The position numbers and the translations under genes were made by a program. Below the pieces are notes generated by a model that saw only the letters and a list, made by a program, of their open reading frames with translations, was not told the origin of the DNA and ran no database searches. 7,114 nt of DNA from an uncultured Clostridium sp. Its GTDB lineage: Bacteria; Bacillota; Clostridia; TANB77; CAG-508. The stretch is taken from NCBI GenBank assembly GCA_900556865.1, contig USQS01000044.1, positions 1 to 7,114 on the forward strand. The letters run 5' to 3'. Of the stretch, positions 1-5,639 are shown piece after piece; the stretch's first letter is position 1; the number at the start of each line of letters is the position of its first letter.

Positions 1-102
1 TTCGCCAAGGTATAAAAAACAATATATTATCAAATTTTAATATAAATTATTTCATAAGCTGTGAATTGTAACACATTTTTTAAAAATTGTTATGTTTACC
101 CC

Positions 103-131
103 TAGACAAGAAGAAAAAAATGTGATATACT
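103..131 (+). promoter_or_regulatory. Sigma-A-type promoter of the rpsF-ssb-rpsR operon
   Basis: A -35 box TAGACA (103-108) is followed after exactly 17 bp by TATACT (126-131). A TG sits one base upstream of the -10 (123-124), giving an extended -10. Each hexamer matches consensus at five of six bases. Transcription would start near 138 and leave a leader of roughly 80 nt before rpsF. No other pair this good is visible upstream of the operon. Positions 1-102 hold no recognisable gene. Confidence 0.75.
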
Positions 132-170
132 AACACTATTGCAAAGTTTATAAAAAAATTAGCAATCCTT

Positions 171-190
171 ACTCGTTTTTTAAAACGGGT
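171..190 (+). promoter_or_regulatory. Leader hairpin upstream of rpsF
   Basis: The arms 171-178 and 183-190 pair over 8 bp (one G-U) around a four-base loop, and the hairpin ends 12 nt before the AGGAGG of rpsF. No T-run follows, so it is not a terminator. In many bacteria an S6:S18 complex binds the rpsF leader to control the operon. The position fits such a role, but I could not recognise the conserved CCG-containing element of that motif, so the autoregulation assignment is inference from location only. Confidence 0.4.
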
Positions 191-216
191 TATATATCCA
201 AGAGGAGGTGAAAATG

Positions 217-501
217 ATGAATAAATACGAAAGTATAATCATTATTAACCCAAATTGTACTGATGAAGCAATAAAAGCTTTAGAAAGTAAATTTACTGGG
301 CTAATAAATGAAAATGGAAAAATAGAATCTGTTGAAAAAATTGGAAAGAAAAGACTTGCATATGAAATAAAGAAAAACAGAGAAGGTTATTATATATTAT
401 TCAATTTTGAAGCAAAACCAGATTCAATAGCAGAACTTGAAAGAAATTACAGAATTACAGATGAAGTTTTAAAATTTATCGTTGTAAGAAAAGAAGACTA
501 A
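217..501 (+). CDS. rpsF: 30S ribosomal protein S6
   Basis: Encodes the small-subunit protein S6, which binds 16S rRNA as a heterodimer with S18 in the platform of the 30S subunit. The 94-residue product begins MNKYES, the typical S6 start, and has the expected single-domain length of about 95 residues, with a GKKRLAYEI segment and a YYILFNFEA strand. The frame stays open upstream to a GTG at 208, but that codon overlaps the AGGAGG (203-208) and cannot be the start. ATG 214 (5-nt spacing) and ATG 217 (8-nt spacing) are both possible; 217 is preferred from spacing and from the usual N-terminus. It is first in the operon with ssb and rpsR, the standard bacterial order. The call is very secure; only the start is uncertain by one codon. 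Confidence 0.95.
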   Translation: MNKYESIIIINPNCTDEAIKALESKFTGLINENGKIESVEKIGKKRLAYEIKKNREGYYILFNFEAKPDSIAELERNYRITDEVLKFIVVRKED

Positions 502-555
502 TTAAAAGAATAAATAAAGAAAAGGGGCCTTTATTTTAGAAAGGTAAGGTAAGAA

Positions 556-990
556 ATGAACAAAGTAATTTTAATGGGAAGATTAACAAGAGACCCAGAA
601 GTTAGATATACTCAAACAAATAATACTTTAGTTGCTTCATTTAGTCTTGCAGTAAATAGAAGATTTGTAAGACAAGGTGAAGAAAGGCAAGCAGATTTCT
701 TTAATATAGTTGCATGGAGCAAATTAGGGGAATTTTGTAGCAAATATTTTAAAAAAGGTCAACAAGTAGGAATTATAGGAAGACTACAAACAAGAACATG
801 GGATGATCAAAACGGAACAAAACACTATATAACAGAGGTTGTTGCAGAAGAAGCATATTTTGCAGATAGCAAAAGAGAAGCAGATTCTGGAAATTCTTCT
901 TTTGAAAACACATTTGGAGCAACAATGCCAGGTGGAGTAGGAGATACCTCGGATTTTGAAGTGTCAGCAAGTGATGATTTACCATTTTAA
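556..990 (+). CDS. ssb: Single-stranded DNA-binding protein
   Basis: Encodes SSB, which coats single-stranded DNA during replication, repair and recombination and recruits partner proteins through its tail. The 144-residue protein has a complete N-terminal OB fold (about residues 1-105). It starts MNKVILMGRLTRDPEVRYT and includes DFFNIVAWSKLGEFCSKYFKKGQ and GRLQTRTW. A short Gly/Ser/Asp-rich linker follows, then the acidic tip DDLPF, which is the partner-docking peptide. The tail is shorter and less Gln/Gly-rich than in many SSBs. Its SD is weak (AAGGTAAGG, 541-549). A small inverted repeat CCTTT/AAAGG (528-532/540-544) overlaps part of it and may temper translation, though this is inference. 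It lies between rpsF and rpsR as in most Firmicutes. Confidence 0.97.
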   Translation: MNKVILMGRLTRDPEVRYTQTNNTLVASFSLAVNRRFVRQGEERQADFFNIVAWSKLGEFCSKYFKKGQQVGIIGRLQTRTWDDQNGTKHYITEVVAEEAYFADSKREADSGNSSFENTFGATMPGGVGDTSDFEVSASDDLPF

Positions 991-1058
991 TTAAAAAGGG
1001 AATAAAGATAGAAAGAATTTTCTAATCAAAATTTCTAAAGAAAGGAATGAATGTAGAA

Positions 1059-1343
1059 ATGGTAGACAAAAAGAATAAAAAAAATAGCAGAAACAACAAA
1101 AATTATGATGAAGATTATAATCCAAAATTCAAAAAACAAAGAAAAAAAGTTTGTCCTTTATGTAGTGACAAAAACTTTGTATTAGATTATAAAAATATAG
1201 ATATCATGAAAAAATTTGTTAATGATAAGGGAAAAATATTACCTAGAAGAACAACTGGTTCTTGCAGTAAACATCAAAGAGATATAACAGTTGCTGTAAA
1301 AAGAGCAAGAGCAATTGCAATTTTACCATATACCCAAGAGTAA
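1059..1343 (+). CDS. rpsR: 30S ribosomal protein S18, zinc-binding (C+) form
   Basis: Encodes S18, the partner of S6 in the 30S platform. The core DYKNIDIMKKFVNDKGKILPRRTTG, then HQRDITVAVKRARAIAILPYTQE, is diagnostic. A CPLC pair (1152-1163) and CSKH (1263-1274) provide the four zinc ligands of the C+ form of S18; many S18 proteins have lost these. The N-terminus is a long basic Lys/Asn-rich extension, so the product is about 94 residues against 70-90 usually. The frame also has an ATG at 1047, but that is only one base from the AAAGG (1041-1045). ATG 1059 is a better distance from AGAAAGGA (1039-1046). An imperfect AT-rich hairpin (1014-1036) lies just before the SD. Last gene of the operon. 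Confidence 0.95.
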   Translation: MVDKKNKKNSRNNKNYDEDYNPKFKKQRKKVCPLCSDKNFVLDYKNIDIMKKFVNDKGKILPRRTTGSCSKHQRDITVAVKRARAIAILPYTQE

Positions 1344-1359
1344 TAAAGGTAAAAAAATC

Positions 1360-1410
1360 AGGACAAAATTTACATTTAATTTTTAAAATTATTGTAAATT
1401 TTGTCCTTTT
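1360..1410 (+). terminator. Rho-independent terminator of the rpsF-ssb-rpsR operon
   Basis: A perfect 15-bp inverted repeat, AGGACAAAATTTACA (1360-1374) against its complement (1393-1407), encloses a loop of 18 nt that can itself fold (1377-1391). It ends in TTTT (1407-1410). An A7 run at 1351-1357 would provide a U-tract in the opposite direction, although no minus-strand gene needs one here. It begins 17 nt after the rpsR stop codon. Confidence 0.85.
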
Positions 1411-1420
1411 GTGGTAGTAT
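1392..1420 (+). promoter_or_regulatory. Possible promoter of topB
   Basis: TTGTAA (1392-1397), 17 bp, then TAGTAT (1415-1420) with TG one base upstream (1412-1413). Each hexamer matches only four of six consensus positions, and the -35 lies inside the preceding terminator stem. A promoter is expected here because the terminator separates topB from the ribosomal operon, but this particular pair is only the best candidate seen. Confidence 0.3.
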
Positions 1421-1455
1421 TAAAAATATATACAAATAAAGGATGAGAAAATAAA

Positions 1456-3375
1456 ATGAATTTATTAATAACAGAAAAACCTTCAGTTGCGAGATCTTTT
1501 GCAAAAGTTTTAAATGTTAATAATCAAAATAAAGGCGGATATATGGAATCTAATGGATGGATAATTACTTGGTGTATTGGTCATTTGGTTACAATGAGCT
1601 ATCCAGAAAAATATGATGAAAAGCTAAAACAATGGAGGCTAGATACATTACCTTTTATGCCAAAAGAATATAAATATGAAATTATAGAAAATGTAAAAAA
1701 TCAATTTAATATTGTACAAAAATTACTTCAAAGAGAAGATGTAACTCAAATATATAATGCAGGAGACTCTGGGCGTGAAGGAGAATATATTCAAAGGTTA
1801 GTTTTTATGATGGCGTCTCCTAATCCTAATGCTCAAATAAAAAGAGTGTGGATAGATTCACAAACAGAAGAGGAAATTTTAAGAGGGATAAAAGAGGCAA
1901 AAGATTCTTCAGAATATGATAGTATATCAGATAGTGCATATTTAAGGGCAAAAGAGGATTATTTAATTGGAATAAATTTTTCAAGATTGCTTTCAATAAT
2001 TTATGGAAGAAGACTTGCAAAAACAATGAATAAAGATTATTTTGCTATTTCTGTTGGAAGAGTTATGACTTGTGTACTTGGAATGATTGTTTCAAGAGAA
2101 AGGGAAATAAAAAATTTTGTAAAAACCAAATATTATAAGATACTTGGAATTTTTAAAAATAGTGATGGAAGTTTTTCAGCAGAATGGAAAGTAAATGAAA
2201 AATCTAAATTATATGAATCTAATTTATTGTATAATGAAAGTGGTTTTAAGAAAGAAGAAATTGCAAAAAAATTTATTAAATCTTTAGAAAATAAAGAAGC
2301 GGTTATTACTGAACTTAAAAAGACGAAACAAAAGGAAAATGCACCACTTTTATTTAATTTAGCAGAGGTTCAAAATGAATGCACAAAAAAGTTTAAAATT
2401 AAGCCAGATGAAACTTTAGAAATAATACAAAATTTATATGAGAAAAAGTTGGTTACATATCCAAGAACAGATGCAAGGGTTTTATCAACAGCGGTTGCTA
2501 AAGAAATAAGCAAAAATTTAAATGGACTAGCCAAAAATTTTAAAGATGAGGAAATTAAAAAAATTATAAATATAATGGTGGAAGAAAAATATTCTACAGA
2601 TTTAAAAAAGACAAAATATGTAAATGATAGTAAGATAACAGACCACTATGCTATAATTCCTACAGGTCAAGGTTTTGAAAATTTTGAAGCTTTGAATGAC
2701 TTACAAAAAAATGTGTATAAATTAATAGTAAAAAGATTTTTAGCAATTTTTTATCCACCAGCTGAATATAGTAAAGTAAATGTTACTGTAAATATTGAAG
2801 AGAAAACTTTTTTTGGTACAGGAAAAGTATGCATAAAAAGAGGCTTTCTAGATGTATTAAAACCTGAAAAGAAAGATAATGAAAAAGAAGGAGAAGAAAA
2901 CCAAAGTAATTTGGATATTTTAAAGAATTTAAAAAAAGGGGAAAAAGTTGAAATACAAAATTTTGAAATAACAGATAGTGAAACATCCCCTCCTTCACGA
3001 TATAATTCTGGAAATTTGGTTCTTGCAATGGAAAATGCAGGAAAATTAATTGAAGAAGAGGAACTTCGTGAGCAAATAAAAGGAGCAGGAATTGGAACAA
3101 GTGCTACAAGAGGAGAGATTATAAAAAAATTAGAAAAAATACAATATATTAAAATAAATAGTAAAACACAAATTGTAACACCAACAGAAAAGGGAGAAGC
3201 AATATATGATATTGTTAACCAGGCTATGCCAGATATGCTTAACCCTAAACTTACGGCGAGTTGGGAAAAGGGGTTGGATTTAGTTGCAAAAAGGGAAATT
3301 AAACCAGACATTTTTATGGAAAAATTAGAAAAATATATATGTTCAAAATTTGAGAAGTTAGTTATTAAAATGTGA
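1456..3375 (+). CDS. topB: DNA topoisomerase III (type IA), TopB family
   Basis: A type IA topoisomerase that breaks and rejoins one DNA strand through a 5'-phosphotyrosine bond; TopB enzymes mainly unlink catenated or recombining DNA. The 639-residue protein starts with a Toprim domain (MNLLITEKPSVARSFAKVL, Glu7). The second Toprim motif is DSGREGE (residues 104-110). The catalytic tyrosine is Tyr335 in VTYPRTDAR. DHYAIIPTG (from 396) and GIGTSATRGEII (about 545-556) complete the core. No C-terminal Cys4 zinc ribbons are present. The oddity is Gly106, where classical type IA enzymes have the middle Asp of DxDxE; I recall DAGREGE in some Firmicute TopB lineages, so activity is likely retained. 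The SD AAAGGATGAG precedes the ATG. Followed 30 nt later by the PLP enzyme gene, probably in one transcript. Confidence 0.93.
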   Translation: MNLLITEKPSVARSFAKVLNVNNQNKGGYMESNGWIITWCIGHLVTMSYPEKYDEKLKQWRLDTLPFMPKEYKYEIIENVKNQFNIVQKLLQREDVTQIYNAGDSGREGEYIQRLVFMMASPNPNAQIKRVWIDSQTEEEILRGIKEAKDSSEYDSISDSAYLRAKEDYLIGINFSRLLSIIYGRRLAKTMNKDYFAISVGRVMTCVLGMIVSREREIKNFVKTKYYKILGIFKNSDGSFSAEWKVNEKSKLYESNLLYNESGFKKEEIAKKFIKSLENKEAVITELKKTKQKENAPLLFNLAEVQNECTKKFKIKPDETLEIIQNLYEKKLVTYPRTDARVLSTAVAKEISKNLNGLAKNFKDEEIKKIINIMVEEKYSTDLKKTKYVNDSKITDHYAIIPTGQGFENFEALNDLQKNVYKLIVKRFLAIFYPPAEYSKVNVTVNIEEKTFFGTGKVCIKRGFLDVLKPEKKDNEKEGEENQSNLDILKNLKKGEKVEIQNFEITDSETSPPSRYNSGNLVLAMENAGKLIEEEELREQIKGAGIGTSATRGEIIKKLEKIQYIKINSKTQIVTPTEKGEAIYDIVNQAMPDMLNPKLTASWEKGLDLVAKREIKPDIFMEKLEKYICSKFEKLVIKM

Positions 3376-3405
3376 GTTAAGTATTAATAAAAAAGGAGAT
3401 TAAAA

Positions 3406-4656
3406 ATGTACGAAAAATTTGGAATAAGTAAAAAAATGGAAGAGTTATCAAAAAAAGTTGAGATGATGGTAAAACCTCAATTTGAAAAATTAGAAAAAAT
3501 ATATGAGGAAAATAGTTTGAAAGTTTTAAAAGCTATGCAAGATTCAAGACTTTCTCTAATGCATTTAAATACTTCAACAGGATATGGAATTGATGAACCA
3601 GGCAGAGATAAAATAGAAGAAATTTACAGTAGAATTTTTAAAGCAGAAGATGCTTTGGTTAGGTCTCAATTAATTTCTGGGTCACATGCATTAGCAATTA
3701 CTTTGCAAGCTATTTTAAGACCAAAAGATATAATGCTTAGCATTACAGGTCTTCCATATGATACTTTACAAACTATAATAGGGATAGGAGAAACTCCAGG
3801 ACCTAGCTCTTTAAAGGCTTTTGATATTAAATATGAACAAATAGATTTAAAAAATAATAAATTCGATACTGAAGCAATTTGCAAAAGGCTTTCAAAAAAA
3901 GATATAAAACTTGTAGAAATTCAAAGATCTATAGGTTATTCAACGAGAAGGAGTTTGACTATAGAAGAGGTTGAAGAAATTATTAAGAAAATAAGAGAAG
4001 TTAATAAAGATGTTATAATTATGGTTGATAATTGTTATTGTGAGTTTGTAGATACAAAAGAACCAATAGAAGTGGGAGCAGATATTGCAGTTGGATCTTT
4101 AATAAAAAATTTAGGTGCAGGAATTGCAACAAGTGGAGCATATATTGTTGGAAGAAAAAATTTAATAGAACTTGCTGGAGAAAGACTTACTGGTATTGGA
4201 AAAGAAATTGGACCATCATTAAATCAAAATACTAATTATTTAAAAGGCTTGTTTCTTGCTCCACATGCAGTTTATAGCTCTTTGAAAACCATGATTTTCG
4301 CAAGTAAAATGTTAGAAGAATTAGGATATGATACAAAACCTAAATATAATGAAAAAAGAGCAGATATTGTACAAAGTATTGTTTTTAAGAACAAAGAGAA
4401 ATTAATAAAATTTTGCCAAGGCATACAAGCTGGTTCTCCAATAGATAGTTTTGTAAGCCCAATTCCTAGCAATATGTCTGGGTATGAAGATGAGGTAATA
4501 ATGGCAGCTGGAACTTTTGTAGATGGAGCAACTATAGAACTTAGTTGTGACGGGCCAATAAGAGAACCTTTTATTGCATATATGCAAGGTGGCTTAACAT
4601 ATCCTTATGGAAAAATAGGAGTACTTAAGGCAATTGAACTTATAGAACAAGGCTAA
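3406..4656 (+). CDS. PLP-dependent enzyme of the methionine gamma-lyase / YnbB (aluminium-resistance) family
   Basis: A cytoplasmic fold-type I pyridoxal-phosphate enzyme of 416 residues, the usual length for the family annotated as methionine gamma-lyase family or aluminium resistance protein (B. subtilis YnbB). The Schiff-base lysine is Lys234 in VGSLIKNLGAGIATSGAYIVG. The cofactor-ring aspartate is Asp208 in MVDNCYCEF, and the N-terminal segment SRLSLMHLNTSTGYGIDEPG is typical. RSQLISGSHALAITLQAIL is the phosphate-binding region. The family is related to Cys/Met metabolism lyases, but its substrate is not established as far as I know, so the methionine-lyase name should be read as a family label. 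It has a strong SD (AAAGGAG) and lies 30 nt after topB, suggesting co-transcription. The gene is intact. Confidence 0.9.
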   Translation: MYEKFGISKKMEELSKKVEMMVKPQFEKLEKIYEENSLKVLKAMQDSRLSLMHLNTSTGYGIDEPGRDKIEEIYSRIFKAEDALVRSQLISGSHALAITLQAILRPKDIMLSITGLPYDTLQTIIGIGETPGPSSLKAFDIKYEQIDLKNNKFDTEAICKRLSKKDIKLVEIQRSIGYSTRRSLTIEEVEEIIKKIREVNKDVIIMVDNCYCEFVDTKEPIEVGADIAVGSLIKNLGAGIATSGAYIVGRKNLIELAGERLTGIGKEIGPSLNQNTNYLKGLFLAPHAVYSSLKTMIFASKMLEELGYDTKPKYNEKRADIVQSIVFKNKEKLIKFCQGIQAGSPIDSFVSPIPSNMSGYEDEVIMAAGTFVDGATIELSCDGPIREPFIAYMQGGLTYPYGKIGVLKAIELIEQG

Positions 4657-4710
4657 ATGCATTTAATTGAATATAAATTGATTTCCATATTTCAAAAAAA
4701 TAAACTGAAT

Positions 4711-4758
4711 TATGCAATAAATAAAAAACACTTGCATATAAATAAAAAAGAGGTGTTT
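4711..4758 (+). promoter_or_regulatory. Two overlapping inverted repeats in the cwlJ leader
   Basis: TATGCAA (4711-4717) is the exact reverse complement of TTGCATA (4732-4738), with 14 nt between. A second pairing joins AAACACTT (4726-4733) to AGGTGTTT (4751-4758) over 8 bp with one G-U, which would bury the AGGTG part of the cwlJ SD (4746-4754). The two structures share bases 4732-4733 and so cannot form together. Whether either folds in the cell, or whether the first is a protein-binding dyad instead, cannot be told from the sequence. The 105-nt gap after the PLP gene shows no convincing terminator. Confidence 0.3.
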
Positions 4759-4761
4759 AAA

Positions 4762-5209
4762 ATGGCGTATTCAGAAAGAGAGTTGTTAGCAAGAATAATT
4801 CAATGTGAAGCAGGGCGGAGAAGGAGACAATGGAATGAGAGCTGTTGCAACAGTTACTATGAACAGAGTTAATGTGCCTGATGGCGAATATGCAAGAGTT
4901 TCACAAGGAGGTAATTTAAGAAATATAATTTTCCAAAAAGGACAATATGATTGTGCAATGGAAACTATATTTAGCCGTTATAATCCTCAAAACATATATA
5001 ATATGAACCCAACAAATATACATTATGATATAGCAGATTGGGCATTAGCAGGTAATAGGTTAAATGAAATTGGAGACTGTTTATGGTATTTAAACCCATT
5101 TAAACCAACATGTGCATCTACATTTCCAAGCAATGGTTCAGGAATAATTCATACTAGGTTAGGAAAGCATTGTTTTTATAGACCTACTGCAAAATATTCT
5201 CAAACATAG
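4762..5209 (+). pseudogene. cwlJ: Spore cortex-lytic hydrolase CwlJ, split by a one-base frameshift
   Basis: CwlJ is a SleB-type (Hydrolase_2) enzyme held in the spore coat that breaks down cortex peptidoglycan during germination. Frame one, from ATG 4762 with SD AAAGAGGTG, reads MAYSERELLARIIQCEAG, then runs out of homology and stops at 4872. The adjacent frame continues from 4814 as GGEGDNGMRAVATVTMNRV and runs to a TAG at 5207-5209, ending in GKHCFYRPTA as CwlJ does. Removing one G at 4813-4815 restores a 148-residue protein; B. subtilis CwlJ has about 142 and likewise no signal peptide. Glu16, the presumed catalytic acid of the EAxGEG motif, is on the short first frame. A start in the second frame (GTG 4805, or ATG 4835 with GGAG at 4823) would lose it. 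Causes could be a true mutation, an assembly error, or recoding at GGG-CGG. The family call is firm and the pseudogene status uncertain. Confidence 0.85.
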
Positions 5210-5223
5210 AAAGGAGAAGATGT

Positions 5224-5577
5224 ATGGAGAATCAAGAACAAAAACAAGACGAAAGAGAAAATAGGGAGGTTAATATTTCACAAAATTCACCAGAAATATT
5301 AACAAACCCTATATATACACCAGCTTTTTTAAAAGAACAAATTGGAAAATTAATGAGAGTAGAGTTTTTAATTGGAACAAATACTCTAACAGACAGAATA
5401 GGTATTCTTGAAGATGTTGGTGCAAGTTACATTTTACTTCGTTCTTTCGAGAATGATAGCTTGGTTTATTGTGACATATATTCGATTAAATTTATTACAA
5501 TTTCTACTTCAGGCGTTTATGGTACTATGAATGCAGGTATGATGAATAATAGGTTTTATCCACAAGCGGGATATTAA
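5224..5577 (+). CDS. gerQ: Spore coat protein GerQ
   Basis: GerQ is a coat protein needed for CwlJ to be present in Bacillus spores, and it becomes cross-linked by transglutaminase Tgl. This 117-residue protein has a Gln/Glu/Asn/Lys-rich, low-complexity N-terminus (about 1-28). The conserved GerQ domain follows (about 33-96), with a PAFLKEQIGKLMRVEFLIG start, a RIGILEDVGASYILLRSFEND core and a CDIYSIKFITIS strand. The tail is Gly/Met/Tyr/Pro-rich (GVYGTMNAGMMNNRFYPQAGY). B. subtilis GerQ is longer (about 181), mainly in the N-terminal region. The SD AAGGAG (5211-5216) sits 8 nt from the ATG, and the gene begins 14 nt after cwlJ, so both are likely one operon. The pairing with cwlJ supports both calls. 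Confidence 0.85.
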   Translation: MENQEQKQDERENREVNISQNSPEILTNPIYTPAFLKEQIGKLMRVEFLIGTNTLTDRIGILEDVGASYILLRSFENDSLVYCDIYSIKFITISTSGVYGTMNAGMMNNRFYPQAGY

Positions 5578-5639
5578 AAAATGTTATTGAAAACAGGGGT
5601 TGCTTTTTTTTGGCAGCCTCTGTTTTCAATAACATTTTT
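5577..5639. terminator. Bidirectional terminator shared by convergent gerQ and the spo0A-like gene
   Basis: Bases 5577-5603 pair with 5613-5639 along 27 consecutive positions around a T8G loop. The A-run at the left foot and T-run at the right foot give a U-tract in either direction. The stem takes in the last base of the gerQ stop and two bases of the convergent stop codon. Two pairs (5597/5619 and 5600/5616) are G-U in the plus-strand RNA but become A-C mismatches in the minus-strand RNA, so the plus-strand hairpin should be the stronger. Confidence 0.92.

Noticed and set aside
1..71. C-terminal tail of an upstream gene (short open stretches in all three plus frames)
   Set aside because: All are under 25 codons, AT-driven in composition and without a recognisable motif.
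60..92. Possible terminator or hairpin (TGTG...CACA followed by T6; TAACA...TGTTA)
   Set aside because: Stems of 4-5 bp with bulges in very AT-rich DNA, and no recognisable gene ending upstream; indistinguishable from chance.
2751..3311. Long minus-strand open frame inside topB (186 codons)
   Set aside because: It is antisense to a clearly conserved topoisomerase frame, rich in Ser/Phe/Leu/Ile as expected for the complement of AT-rich coding DNA, and shows no known domain.
4668..4743. Sporulation sigma promoters for cwlJ (TGAATA, CATATT, TATGCAAT, CATATAAAT)
   Set aside because: Individual boxes resemble sigma-E/G/K elements, but no pair has acceptable spacing, and CATATAAAT is too close to the SD.
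4657..4761. ATG directly after the PLP gene stop, extending the first cwlJ frame by 35 codons
   Set aside because: No SD precedes it, the extra residues have no CwlJ homology, and ATG 4762 has a good SD and matches the usual CwlJ start.
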